From: Micromonospora profundi
GTDB lineage: Bacteria; Actinomycetota; Actinomycetes; Mycobacteriales; Micromonosporaceae
DNA length: 64,000 nucleotides
Direction of reading: 5' to 3'
NCBI RefSeq assembly: GCF_011927785.1
Contig: NZ_JAATJK010000001.1
Span: 6,047,001-6,111,000 of the forward strand
Shown here: in pieces, positions 24,189 to 32,905 of the stretch
Layout: every line of letters starts with the position of its first letter
How positions within the stretch are numbered: position 1 is the stretch's first letter
Position numbers and translations under genes: made by a program
The notes under the pieces: generated by a model
Database searches by the model: none
The model's input: only the letters and a program-made list of their open reading frames with translations
Told to the model about the DNA's origin: nothing

Positions 24189-25267
24189 GCGGCCTCTTCT
24201 CGATGTGATCCGTTGCTCGGGATGGTGACCTGGATGTGGCACCCGGGTGCGGAGCCCTTCGCGGTTCCGGCGGGGTCGAGGACGCGGATCTGGCCGCCGT
24301 GAAGCTCGACGACCCACCGGGCGATGGCCAGGCCCAGCCCGGTCCCACCGCCGGCCGCCCGGTCGCCGCGGGTGAACCGCTCGAACACCCGGGAACGTTC
24401 GGCCGACGGGATGCCCTGCCCCTCGTCGCTCACCTCGAAGTGGAGTTGCCCGGCGTGTTCGTCGGCGCTCACCCGTACGGTGCCGCCGGGCGGGCTGTGC
24501 CGCGCCGCGTTGTCCAGCAGGTTCGCGAACACCTGGTGCAGCCGCCACGGGTCGGCGTGCACTGTCAGCGGCGCCGCCAGCTCGCTGAGCCGGAACTGCA
24601 CGTCCAGCCCCGCGCCTGCCGCGCTGGCGGTGGCGTGCTCCACAGCCTCGTCGAGGAAGTCCCCCACGTCGATGCGGACCCGGCGCAACGGCACCACCCC
24701 TGCGTCGAGGCGGGACAGGTCGAGCAGGTCGGCGACGAGGTGGCCCAGACGCTGGGTCTGGGACAGCGCCGCGCGCAGCGCCGCCGGCTCGGGCTCGGCC
24801 ACCCCGTCCACCATGTTCTCCAGAACGCCCTGCAACGCGGTGATCGGCGTACGCAGCTCGTGCGAGACGTTCGCGATCAGCTCGCGTCGGCGCTGGTCTG
24901 CGGCGTGCAGATCCTCGGCCATCTTGTTGAACGCCTGGGCCAGCTCACCGACCTCGTCACGGGACGTGGCGCGTACCCGTCGGGTGTAGTCGCCGCGGGC
25001 CATCGCCCCGGCGGCGGCGGTCATCTCGCGCAGCGGTGAGGTCATCCCGTGGGCGAGCACCTGGGAGGTGACGAGCGCGATGCAGATGACCGTGATCGAC
25101 GTGCCCGGCGGGAGCCAGCCGATGCCGTACCAGAAGTAGCCGATGGCCACAGCCCAGGAGGCGACCAGCAGGACACCGAGCTTCATCTTGATCGAGCGGA
25201 CCGGATCCAGCGGGCGGGGGAGCACCCGATCGAGCCAGTCATGCACCCGATCCAGCCAGCTGATCAC
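24185..25267 (-). CDS. Two-component sensor histidine kinase (HAMP type)
   Basis: A 360-residue kinase with two membrane helices (about 27-45 and 52-70, little outside loop), a HAMP domain (LREMTAAAGAMARGDYTRR), a HisKA domain with SHELRTPITALQGVLENMV, and a HATPase domain with LLDNAARHSPPGG, SDEGQGIP and GTGLGLAIARWVV. The nearly absent extracellular loop suggests that it senses membrane state or its membrane partner encoded downstream. It starts at a GTG overlapping the stop of the response regulator gene by four bases. Complete catalytic motifs are visible. Confidence 0.9.
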   Translation of the reverse strand: MISWLDRVHDWLDRVLPRPLDPVRSIKMKLGVLLVASWAVAIGYFWYGIGWLPPGTSITVICIALVTSQVLAHGMTSPLREMTAAAGAMARGDYTRRVRATSRDEVGELAQAFNKMAEDLHAADQRRRELIANVSHELRTPITALQGVLENMVDGVAEPEPAALRAALSQTQRLGHLVADLLDLSRLDAGVVPLRRVRIDVGDFLDEAVEHATASAAGAGLDVQFRLSELAAPLTVHADPWRLHQVFANLLDNAARHSPPGGTVRVSADEHAGQLHFEVSDEGQGIPSAERSRVFERFTRGDRAAGGGTGLGLAIARWVVELHGGQIRVLDPAGTAKGSAPGCHIQVTIPSNGSHREEAA

Positions 25268-25941
25268 GCGGGCACCTCCAGGGCGTACCCGACGCCGTGG
25301 ACGGTCCGGATCAGGTCGGCGCCGAGCTTGCGGCGCAACGCCTTGACGTGGCTGTCCACGGTGCGGGTACCGCTGCCGTCTGCCCATCCCCAGACCTCGG
25401 CGAGCAGCCGTTCCCGGGGAAGGACCGTGCGCGGCCGGCCCGCGAGGTGGACCAGGAGGTCGAACTCGGTAGGCGTGAGGTGAACGTCCGCGCCGGACCG
25501 GCGTACCCGCCGCTCGGCTTCGTTGATCTCGATGTCGCCGAGGCGGATGGCCGGTGGGGCGGGGGCGGCGGCCCGTTCCACCCGGCGCAGCAGCACGTGT
25601 ACCCGGGCGGCCAGCTCGCGCATCGAGAACGGCTTGGTGAGGTAGTCGTCAGCGCCGACCGCGAGCCCGACCAACAGGTCGGTCTCGTCGTCGCGGGCGG
25701 TGAGCATCAGCACCGGCACCGGCCGGACGGCCTGGATCCGCCTGCACACCTCCAGGCCGTCGAAGCCGGGCAGCATCACGTCGAGTACGACGAGGTCGGG
25801 CTGCCCGGTCCGGAACCGCTCGACAGCGCTCGGGCCGTCCGTGGCGATCTCCACCAGGAAGCCCTCGGCGCGGAGGCGGGCGGCGACCGACTCGGCGATG
25901 GTGCGTTCGTCCTCGACCACCAGGACGCGGCGTTCCTTCAT
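25264..25941 (-). CDS. OmpR-family response regulator
   Basis: A 225-residue regulator. The receiver domain has the acidic pair VEDERTIAES, phosphoacceptor aspartate in LVVLDVMLPGFDG, the switch threonine in MLTARDD, and the lysine in YLTKPFSM. The C-terminal winged helix runs HLTPTEFDLLVHLAGRP to RTVDSHVKALRRKLG. It is the first gene of a three-gene operon with the histidine kinase and the DUF4173 protein. Confidence 0.92.
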   Translation of the reverse strand: MKERRVLVVEDERTIAESVAARLRAEGFLVEIATDGPSAVERFRTGQPDLVVLDVMLPGFDGLEVCRRIQAVRPVPVLMLTARDDETDLLVGLAVGADDYLTKPFSMRELAARVHVLLRRVERAAAPAPPAIRLGDIEINEAERRVRRSGADVHLTPTEFDLLVHLAGRPRTVLPRERLLAEVWGWADGSGTRTVDSHVKALRRKLGADLIRTVHGVGYALEVPA

Positions 25942-26006
25942 GGGCTCTGACTGTAGGGAGCCGCCGTGGAGATCAGTGGGTCGCGTTGTGAATAACCTGT
26001 GGAGAA

Positions 26007-26042
26007 CGGCTCACCCCTGTGGATAACTCCAGGGGTGAGCCG
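26007..26042. terminator. 13-bp stem hairpin at the end of the DUF5701 gene region
   Basis: CGGCTCACCCCTG (26007-26019) pairs exactly with CAGGGGTGAGCCG (26030-26042) around a ten-base loop. It lies 20 bp past the DUF5701 stop codon, which ends at 26063 on the minus strand, and upstream of the regulator gene. It is probably the terminator of the DUF5701 gene. Confidence 0.7.
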
Positions 26043-26062
26043 ATCGGCCGAACAACCGCAGG

Positions 26063-26725
26063 TCAGTCCAGGCCGACGCGCTCCGGACGGGCCGAGGCGG
26101 AGCCGAGCCAGGTGTGCGGGTTGCCGTACCAGCACCAGCCCAGCTTCGGGGCGCCCTGACTGATCCACAGCGCCGGCACCCGCTTGTCGCCGCAGCGGGA
26201 GCCGACGAGCGAGAAGCACTTGTTGCTGGCCAGCGCCGCCGGGTACAGCGTGATGAAGGCGAGCCCCTCGTCGATTGTGAGCGGCAGCCGACCCTGTGCG
26301 GTCATCCCGTCCAGCGCCACGGCCGGCGCGAGGTTGCGGAACTCCTCGCCCCGGTCGACGTCGAAGAGCAGGTACGCCGGCCCGGCCGGCACCTCCAACT
26401 CCTTGATCGGGTTGAAGCGCGGCAGGTCGTCCTCCGCGTAGTGGTGGTCGACGAAGCCGGGCTTGCGCTTGCCGACAAGTGTGGTGAGTTCGAGGCGGGC
26501 CTCCACAGCGATCAGGTCCCGGGTGATGACAAGCAGGAACGGCACCCGGGCGTCGGTGGGCGCCGGCAGGCCCTGGGCACCCTTGACGGCCTGGGCCCGC
26601 AGCGGGGCGACCAGGTCGCGGAAGGTGCTCTCCGGCAGCTCGGCCAGGGCGGGGTAGCCCAGTTCCACGAGCCGGTCGAGTTGGCGGTCGAATTCGGTTT
26701 CGACGTCGAACAGAGTCTCGGTCAC
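26063..26725 (-). CDS. DUF5701 family protein
   Basis: A 220-residue soluble protein. LGYPALAELPESTFRDLVAP near residue 22 and YLLFDVDRGEEFRNLAP in the middle, with a C-terminal QGAPKLGWCWYGNPHTWLG segment, match DUF5701, an actinobacterial family of unknown function. Four cysteines are clustered near KCFSLVGSRCGD and WCWYG. No domain of known function is visible. It stands alone between a hairpin and the LytTR regulator gene. Confidence 0.75.
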   Translation of the reverse strand: MTETLFDVETEFDRQLDRLVELGYPALAELPESTFRDLVAPLRAQAVKGAQGLPAPTDARVPFLLVITRDLIAVEARLELTTLVGKRKPGFVDHHYAEDDLPRFNPIKELEVPAGPAYLLFDVDRGEEFRNLAPAVALDGMTAQGRLPLTIDEGLAFITLYPAALASNKCFSLVGSRCGDKRVPALWISQGAPKLGWCWYGNPHTWLGSASARPERVGLD

Positions 26726-26792
26726 GGCACAGCCTCCCGGAAGTCGTACGGCCTAGCGTACAACGTACGGGAAGGTTGGTGTCATTCCCGAA

Positions 26793-27551
26793 TCAGCGAC
26801 TCCAGTCCTGCTTGGCCGCCCTGACCAGCTTGTCCTTCAACTCCCGGGTGTGCCGCCGGCTCACCGGCAGCTCGGTGGAGTCGACAACCACCACGTAACC
26901 GGAGTTGACAAGGCGCAGCTCGGCGATCAACTTCAACTGCACGAGGTACGACCGGTGGACGCGCACGAAGCCCGCATCGGCCCACCGCTCCGCGAGCGTT
27001 GCCAGCGAGACCCGCACCAGGTGAGACCCCTCCGCTGTGTGCAGCCGGGCGTAGTCCCCCTGCGCCTCCACCCAACGCACCGCCGAGCGCGGCAGCATGC
27101 GGGTGGTCCCGGCCAGCTCGATGGGGATCGTCGGATCCTCCTCGGCGCGGGCCAGCGCCGCCGGATGCGACGGCACCACCCGTGAGCCGATCACCCGGCG
27201 CAGGGACTCGGCCAGCCGCTCGGCACGTACCGGCTTGCGGACGTAGTCGGTGGCACCCAGGTCGAACGCGTCCACCGCGCCGTCGTCGTACGCGGTGACG
27301 AACACGATCGCCGGTGGCCGGGCGAACCGGCGCAGCACCCGGGCCAACTCCATACCGTCCAGGCCGGGCATCCGGATGTCCAGGAAGACCACGTCCACGT
27401 CGCCGTCGCGGAGCAACCGCAGTGCCTCGGTGGCGTCCCCGGCGGTGTGCAGCCGGGCCACCCGAGGGTCGGCCCGCAGGTGGTACGCCAACTCGTCGAG
27501 CGCGGGCGGCTCGTCGTCCACCGCCAGGACCCGCAGGAAGCCAGTGGTCAC
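26793..27551 (-). CDS. LytTR-family response regulator
   Basis: A 252-residue regulator with a receiver domain (VDDEPPALDEL, phosphoacceptor VVFLDIRMPGLDG, VTAYDD, YVRKPVR) and a C-terminal LytTR DNA-binding domain (RWVEAQGDYARLHTAEGSHL, VRVHRSYLVQLK, LPVSRRHTRELKDKL). LytTR regulators bind with a beta-sheet fold and often control envelope or wall genes. It starts at a GTG that overlaps the stop of the sensor kinase gene, so the two form a pair. Confidence 0.9.
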   Translation of the reverse strand: MTTGFLRVLAVDDEPPALDELAYHLRADPRVARLHTAGDATEALRLLRDGDVDVVFLDIRMPGLDGMELARVLRRFARPPAIVFVTAYDDGAVDAFDLGATDYVRKPVRAERLAESLRRVIGSRVVPSHPAALARAEEDPTIPIELAGTTRMLPRSAVRWVEAQGDYARLHTAEGSHLVRVSLATLAERWADAGFVRVHRSYLVQLKLIAELRLVNSGYVVVVDSTELPVSRRHTRELKDKLVRAAKQDWSR

Positions 27552-28774
27552 GAGCCGGCCCGTACACCGGGGTGGAACTTCGGCACCCGCATGCTCACCT
27601 TCGTGCCCGACCCCAGACCCGTCTCGACGACCAGGCCGAAGCGGTCCCCGAAGACCGACCGCAGCCGCTCGTCGACGTTGGAGAGGCCAACGTGCTGGCC
27701 CGTGTCGTCGCCCGGGTCTGCGGTGGCGCGGGCCAGTTCGGCGATGCCGGCGGTCAGCGCGGTCGGATCCATTCCCACCCCGTCGTCCTCCACGGTTATG
27801 TGGCACTCGGCGCCCGCGTCCCGGGCCTCGATGCTCACCATGCCCGTGCCCGGCTTGCGGGACAACCCGTGCCGCACCGCGTTCTCCACCAACGGTTGCA
27901 GACAGAGAAACGGCAGCGTCACAGGCAGCACCTCCGGAGCGATCTGCAACCGCACCTGCAACCGGTCACCGAACCGCGCCCGCTCGATCGTCAGATACCT
28001 GTCGATCGACCGCAGTTCCTCGGCGAGGGTGGTGAACTCCCCGTGCGCCCGGAACGAGTACCTGGTGAACTCCGCGAACTCCAGGATCAGCTCCCGCGCC
28101 CGCTCGGGGTCGGTGCGGACGAACGAGCCGATAGCGGTAAGCGCGTTGTAGATGAAGTGCGGGCTGATCTGCGCCCGCAGGGCACGGATCTCGGCGCGTG
28201 CCAGCCGCTCCCGCGACGAGTCCAGCTCGGCCAGCGCGAGCTGGTTACCGGCCCAGTGCGCGGTCTCCAGGGTGGCCTGCACCAAGCCGGGTGCCGGTGG
28301 GCTGTCCGCGATCGCCAAGAGAGCCCCGACCACCCGGCTGTCCGGCCCGTGCAGCGGCGCCACCACCGCCCCCCGGACCGGGCAGTCGACCCGGTCGCAC
28401 CGCAGGTCGGCCTCCCCGAGCACTGTCGAACGCCCGGTGGCCACCGCCCGCTGGGCCGCCGCGAGCAGTTGCTCGCCGTGGTGCGTGCCACGCCCGTCGA
28501 GGGCGAGCACCTGCTCGGCGTCGGTGAGAGCCAGCCCGGCCGCCCCCACCAGGGCCCGCAGATGGCGTACGGCCTTCGCCGCGCCAGCCGCGCTCAGCCC
28601 AGCCCGCAGCGGCTCGGCCGCCAACCCGGCGGTGTGCAGCACCTCGTAGGTTGCCCGCTGGGTGGCGGTGGCGATGCCGCGTCGGGCACGCAGCCGCAAC
28701 ACCGCCAGCAGGGCAGCGGTTAGCGCTGTCACCAGTGAGACGACGCCGACGACGGCGGAGAGGTTGCCACCCAC
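27548..28774 (-). CDS. LytS-type sensor histidine kinase
   Basis: A 408-residue kinase with one N-terminal membrane helix (about 7-28), a GAF-like domain (70-195) containing a CDRVDCPVRG cysteine pair, and the LytS/YehU-type kinase core: ISPHFIYNALTAIGSFV carries the phosphoacceptor histidine, and the ATPase part has QPLVENAVRHG, VEDDGVGM and GLSNVDERLRSVFG. The single helix and cytoplasmic sensor argue for sensing an internal signal. The GTG at 28774 was chosen since it directly precedes the membrane helix. Confidence 0.9.
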   Translation of the reverse strand: MGGNLSAVVGVVSLVTALTAALLAVLRLRARRGIATATQRATYEVLHTAGLAAEPLRAGLSAAGAAKAVRHLRALVGAAGLALTDAEQVLALDGRGTHHGEQLLAAAQRAVATGRSTVLGEADLRCDRVDCPVRGAVVAPLHGPDSRVVGALLAIADSPPAPGLVQATLETAHWAGNQLALAELDSSRERLARAEIRALRAQISPHFIYNALTAIGSFVRTDPERARELILEFAEFTRYSFRAHGEFTTLAEELRSIDRYLTIERARFGDRLQVRLQIAPEVLPVTLPFLCLQPLVENAVRHGLSRKPGTGMVSIEARDAGAECHITVEDDGVGMDPTALTAGIAELARATADPGDDTGQHVGLSNVDERLRSVFGDRFGLVVETGLGSGTKVSMRVPKFHPGVRAGS

Positions 28775-28812
28775 GCAGCGATCCTGGCCTCTCCGGCCCG
28801 CCAGGCCAAGCC

Positions 28813-30396
28813 CTAGTACGCGCCCTTGCGGGCGAGCACCACCCCGACGGTGCGCCAGAGGATGCTCAGGTCGTACGCCAGCGACCAGTTGTCGACGTAG
28901 TAGAGGTCGAGCCGGACAGCCTCGTCCCAGGACAGGTCGGAGCGGCCGGAGACCTGCCACAGGCCGGTCATGCCGGGGCGGACCAGCAGCCGGCGTCGTA
29001 CGTCGCCGAGGAAGTCGCCGTCGTCGGCGGGCAACGGGCGGGGCCCGACAAGCGACATCTCGCCCCAGAGCACGTTGATCAACTGCGGCAGTTCGTCGAG
29101 CGAGGACGCCCGCAGGAAGCGACCCACCGGGAAGACCCGGGGATCCTCCTTCATCTTGAACAGCATGCCGTCGGTCTCGTTCTGGTCGGTCAGGCTGGCC
29201 AGGCGGTCCTCGGCGTCGACGTACATGGTCCGGAACTTCCACACCCGGAACGTGCGCCCCTCGTGCCCCACGCGGGGCTGGCGGAAGAAGACCGGCCCGG
29301 GGTCGGAGATCCGGATCGCCACGGCGATGGCGACGAAGAGCGGGATCAGCAGCAGCAGGCCGAGGCCGGCGGCCACCCGGTCCATGAGGTTCTTGGCAAG
29401 CAGCGCCGGCCCGGAGAGGGTCGGCTCCTCGACGTACAGCAGCGGCAGACCCTCGATCGGCCGGATGTGCACGCGAGGGCCGGCGATGTCGGTCAACTGC
29501 GGAGCGACCACCAGGTCGACGCCGGAGCCCTCCAGCTGCCAGGCCAGCCGGCGCAACTCGCCCGGCTCGGCGCTGGCCGACCCGCAGACCGCGATGGTGT
29601 CCCCGCCGACCTCCCGGACCAGTGCCAGGACGTCGCGCCCGGCGTGCACAGGCACCGGAGTGGGCATCCCGCGCGCAGCCGCGTACCCGTCGGTGATGTG
29701 GATGGCGACGGGCACCAGCCCGGCGGCCGGGCTGCGGGTGACAGCCGCGTACACCTCCAGGCACTCCGGCAGGGTGCCCACCAGCACCATCCGGTGGGCG
29801 GCCTGACCGGCCCGCCGACGGATGTAGTGCAGCGCCCAGCGGGCCACGAAACGGCCCCACAGGATCAGCAGAAGCGCCCCGAGCAGCGCCGTGCCGACCG
29901 TCCACCGCGACAGCGCGGTCTTGGTGGCGAAGGCGAGGAAGGAGACGCTTGCCGCGACAGTGACGGCGGCCCGGATGACCCGCTTGAACTCGTCCGGCCC
30001 GAGCCCCAGATAGCGCCGGTCATAGGCCCGGTTGCTCCAGAGGATGACCACCCAGCCCAGCGGCAGCAGCAGGTAGGAGACGGTGTGGAACCAGGTCGGA
30101 TCCTGGTGGGTGCCGGAGAAACCGGAGGCGGCCTGGTCGAACAGTTGGATCGCGATCCAACTGGCGAACGCCGCCGAGCCGAAGTCGAGCAGCAGCAGGA
30201 TCGCGATGTAGGGGCGGTGCCAACGGGAGACACGACGGCGCGCCCTGGTCCACGCCGACCGAGGGACGCCGTTGTGTGACGGCGGCGTCGGCGGCTGGAT
30301 CTCGAAGCTGTCGACGTGCCGCACGAGTCTGCTCCGGCCTTCGTTGGTTACCGGGCGCTGGAGGCTTGTCGTCACCTCACCCATGTCCTCCCGCAT
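28813..30396 (-). CDS. Polyprenyl glycosylphosphotransferase (sugar transferase)
   Basis: A 527-residue membrane enzyme of the WbaP/ExoY group. It has four to five N-terminal helices, a CoA-binding-like cytoplasmic domain (about 190-310), another helix (about 325-350), and the Bac_transf catalytic region with FFRQPRVGHEGRTFRVWKFR, LPQLINVLWGEMSLVGPRP and RPGMTGLWQVSGRSDLSWDE. It moves a sugar-1-phosphate from a nucleotide sugar to undecaprenyl phosphate, the first step of exopolysaccharide or wall-polymer assembly. No Wzx/Wzy flippase or polymerase is adjacent. ATG codons at 30396 and 30384 are both possible starts. Confidence 0.9.
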   Translation of the reverse strand: MREDMGEVTTSLQRPVTNEGRSRLVRHVDSFEIQPPTPPSHNGVPRSAWTRARRRVSRWHRPYIAILLLLDFGSAAFASWIAIQLFDQAASGFSGTHQDPTWFHTVSYLLLPLGWVVILWSNRAYDRRYLGLGPDEFKRVIRAAVTVAASVSFLAFATKTALSRWTVGTALLGALLLILWGRFVARWALHYIRRRAGQAAHRMVLVGTLPECLEVYAAVTRSPAAGLVPVAIHITDGYAAARGMPTPVPVHAGRDVLALVREVGGDTIAVCGSASAEPGELRRLAWQLEGSGVDLVVAPQLTDIAGPRVHIRPIEGLPLLYVEEPTLSGPALLAKNLMDRVAAGLGLLLLIPLFVAIAVAIRISDPGPVFFRQPRVGHEGRTFRVWKFRTMYVDAEDRLASLTDQNETDGMLFKMKEDPRVFPVGRFLRASSLDELPQLINVLWGEMSLVGPRPLPADDGDFLGDVRRRLLVRPGMTGLWQVSGRSDLSWDEAVRLDLYYVDNWSLAYDLSILWRTVGVVLARKGAY

Positions 30397-30649
30397 GACA
30401 CGTGCCGCTCACTCGCCGTGAGGGCCCGGGTCGCCCACCGTCCCAGTCTCCCACGCGGACTCCGACCGGTCGCCGCCCCGAAAGAGATTGGCGACCGATG
30501 GTGACGATGGGATCTGGCCGGCTCCGCACCATTTCAGAAGCCGGGGACCGGGCCACTATACCGATGGATACGCGTGTGGCGAGAACGGTGGACCGGAGCT
30601 TTCAGCCCAGTCGGGTCGATTCCGCTCTGTAGTCGCCGCGTTGAGCTAC

Positions 30650-31510
30650 TCACCGTACGAGTCGGGACAACCGTCGGTCAGCGAGCGGTTTGCCGCCGGT
30701 CTGACACGTCGGGCAGTACTGCAGGCTCGAATCGGCGAACGACACCTCTCGCACCGTGTCCCCGCACACCGGGCAGGGCAGCCCGTTGCGGGCGTGCACC
30801 TTCAGGCCGGCGCGCTTCTCACCCTTCAGCTCCGCCGCGCGCTGCCCGACGGAACGCTCGACCGCGTCGCCGAGCACCTGCCGCGTCGCCGCGTGCAGGG
30901 CGGCGAGCTGGGCGTCCGTGAGCCGGTCGGTGATCGCGAACGGAGACAGCTTCGCGGCGTGCAGGATCTCATCGGAGTACGCGTTTCCCACCCCGGAGAG
31001 CACCGACTGGTCGGTCAGCACCCCTTTGACCTGCCCGCGCCGGCTGCGCAGCCGCTCGGTGAACGTGGGCAGGTCGGCGGCAAGCGCATCCGGGCCGAGC
31101 TTGGCCACGCCGGGCACCGCCGCAGGGTCGGTGACCAGGTACGCGGCCAGCTTCTTCTGGGTGCCGGCCTCGGTCAGGTCGAAGCCGGAGCCGTCGTCGA
31201 GGCGGACCCGTACCGCGATCGGACCCTTGCCGGGGCGCAGCGGCGTCGTGGACGGGAACGCCTCCCGGTAGTGCAGCCAGCCGGCCCGCGCCAGGTGGAC
31301 CACGAGATGCAGATCACCCTCGATGAGTACGTCGAGGAACTTGCCGTGCCGGCGGGCGTCGACGACAGCCCGGCCGGCGACCGCGGACGGTGCCGGGTCG
31401 TACGTCTTCAGGGCGCTTATCGCGGCGATCTCCAGCCGGTCGACACGCCGCCCCACCGCGCGCTGTCGCAGGTAACCCGCGAGCGCCTCAACCTCCGGTA
31501 GTTCGGGCAC
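30650..31510 (-). CDS. Fpg/Nei family DNA glycosylase
   Basis: A 286-residue base-excision-repair enzyme that removes oxidised bases and nicks the DNA. The N-terminal PELPEVEAL carries the catalytic proline and glutamate, RRHGKFLDVLIEGDLHLVVH the catalytic lysine region, and DQSVLSGVGNAYSDEIL the helix-two-turn-helix. The zinc finger has four cysteines, in CPVCGD and CPTCQTGG. The GTG at 31510 gives the mature PELPE terminus. It is divergent from the GT4 gene with only 24 bp between the starts. Confidence 0.92.
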   Translation of the reverse strand: MPELPEVEALAGYLRQRAVGRRVDRLEIAAISALKTYDPAPSAVAGRAVVDARRHGKFLDVLIEGDLHLVVHLARAGWLHYREAFPSTTPLRPGKGPIAVRVRLDDGSGFDLTEAGTQKKLAAYLVTDPAAVPGVAKLGPDALAADLPTFTERLRSRRGQVKGVLTDQSVLSGVGNAYSDEILHAAKLSPFAITDRLTDAQLAALHAATRQVLGDAVERSVGQRAAELKGEKRAGLKVHARNGLPCPVCGDTVREVSFADSSLQYCPTCQTGGKPLADRRLSRLVR

Positions 31511-31520
31511 GACACAACGG

Positions 31521-31526
31521 TAGCCT
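31521..31526 (+). promoter_or_regulatory. -10 box of a probable leaderless GT4 transcript
   Basis: TAGCCT lies eight bases before the GTG at 31535 and no Shine-Dalgarno is present, which fits leaderless start spacing. The divergent glycosylase start is at 31510, so the -35 region would fall inside its coding sequence. Confidence 0.4.
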
Positions 31527-31534
31527 TCTTTCCC

Positions 31535-32809
31535 GTGAGAATCGTGGTGGCACACAACCGGTACCGGGAAGCTCAGCCCTCCGGCGAGAACACGATCGTC
31601 GACTCGGAGATCGCCCAGCTCACCGCTGCCGGGGTCGAGGTGCTGCCGTTCATCCGCAGCTCCGACGAGATCCCGTCGATGTCGAAGGCGGCCAAGGCGC
31701 TGCTGCCGATCTCGCCGATCTGGGCGCCGCGTGCCCAGCAGGACCTGAGCCGGCTGCTCACCGAGCATCGGCCGGACGTGTTGCACCTGCACAACCCGTA
31801 CCCTCTGATCTCGCCCTGGGTGGTGCGGACCGCGCACAAGCACGGCGTGCCTGTGGTGCAGACGGTGCACAACTACCGGCAGGTCTGCTCCTCGGGGATC
31901 TACTTCCGCGACGGCGTGATCTGCCAGGACTGCAAGGGTCGGGCGCTGGGCATACCGGCGATCAAGCACCGCTGCTACCGCGACTCGGCCGCACAGTCCG
32001 CGCTGATGGCGACGACCCTGGCCGTGCACCGCGGCACCTGGCGGTCGGTGGACCGGTACATCGCGCTCACCACGGCGATTGCCGACCACCTGCGCGAGTA
32101 CGGCATTCCGGACGATCGCATCGTGGTGAAGCCGAACGCCGTGCCCGACCCGGGCCGGCCGGCGCCGCTGGGTGACGGGTTCCTCTACATGGCCCGGCTC
32201 TCGCCCGAGAAGGGTGTGGACCTGCTGCTGGACGCCTGGCGTCGACACCCAGTGGGCACGCTCGGCACGCTGCGTATCGCCGGGGACGGGGAGCTGCGTC
32301 CGCTGGTGGAGGCCGCCGTCGCCGAGCGACCGGACGTGGTCTACCTCGGCCAGCTCGACCGGGCCGGGGTGCAGGCAGCTGTCGAGGCGAGCGCTGTGGT
32401 GATCGCCGCCTCCATGTGGCACGACGTGCTACCGACCGTGATCATCGAGGCGTTGTCCAGTGGCCGGCCGGTACTCGGCACCGCGCTGGGCGGCATCCCG
32501 TACCTCGTCGGCGCGGACGCTCCGCACGAGCCCGCCGGCACCGGCCCGGCGGAGGTCGCCTCAGCCGTCGCCGGCCATTACCCGCCACCGGCTGGTCCGC
32601 CCGCGGTGCCGGCCGGCCTGGTCAGCGGCACCGCCGGCTGGGTGGTCCCGCCGGACGCGGCCGCGTTGGCCGCCGCGCTCCCGGTCGCGCGGGCCGGTGC
32701 CGCCGCGCTCTCCGCACCCGCCCGGCTGCGGTACGAGCAGACGTTCCACCCGGACGTCGTCATCAAGCGGCACCTGGACATCTACGCCGGGGTGACCCGC
32801 TCTCGGTGA
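31535..32809 (+). CDS. Glycosyltransferase family 4
   Basis: A 424-residue GT-B glycosyltransferase. The N-terminal domain has VAHNRYREAQPSGEN (acceptor side) and LHLHNPYPLISPW. A cysteine-rich loop (RQVCSSGIYFRDGVICQDCKG) is typical of one GT4 branch, and the C-terminal donor domain has YMARLSPEKGVDLLLDAW, AGDGELRPLVE and LPTVIIEALSSGRPVLGT. It probably adds a hexose to a lipid-linked glycan. It is convergent with the CDP-alcohol transferase operon and ends next to a repeat hairpin. Confidence 0.9.
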   Translation: MRIVVAHNRYREAQPSGENTIVDSEIAQLTAAGVEVLPFIRSSDEIPSMSKAAKALLPISPIWAPRAQQDLSRLLTEHRPDVLHLHNPYPLISPWVVRTAHKHGVPVVQTVHNYRQVCSSGIYFRDGVICQDCKGRALGIPAIKHRCYRDSAAQSALMATTLAVHRGTWRSVDRYIALTTAIADHLREYGIPDDRIVVKPNAVPDPGRPAPLGDGFLYMARLSPEKGVDLLLDAWRRHPVGTLGTLRIAGDGELRPLVEAAVAERPDVVYLGQLDRAGVQAAVEASAVVIAASMWHDVLPTVIIEALSSGRPVLGTALGGIPYLVGADAPHEPAGTGPAEVASAVAGHYPPPAGPPAVPAGLVSGTAGWVVPPDAAALAAALPVARAGAAALSAPARLRYEQTFHPDVVIKRHLDIYAGVTRSR

Positions 32810-32848
32810 CGGCAGCGGTGCCGGCGACGAAGGCACCGCCCAGCGGTG

Positions 32849-32905
32849 GTTAGAAAGGGGCCCTTCCTATGCAAGAGGCGATAGTAGGGGGCCCTTCCTT
32901 ACAGG
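32849..32905. repeat. AAGGAAGGGGCCCCTT-type repeat, copy 3 (two degenerate right arms)
   Basis: AGAAAGGGGCCCTTCCTATG and AGTAGGGGGCCCTTCCTTAC are two copies in the same direction, separated by the GCAAGAGGCG stretch that recurs in copy 4 as GCCTCGGCG. It lies between the convergent GT4 and CDP-alcohol transferase genes, and the stop codon of the latter (TAA at 32899-32901 on the minus strand) is inside the repeat. Confidence 0.7.

Noticed and set aside
26018..26026. TGTGGATAA, a DnaA-box match (TTATCCACA) near a hairpin
   Set aside because: A single box inside a terminator loop is not an origin; no cluster of boxes or dnaA/dnaN gene is in the window.
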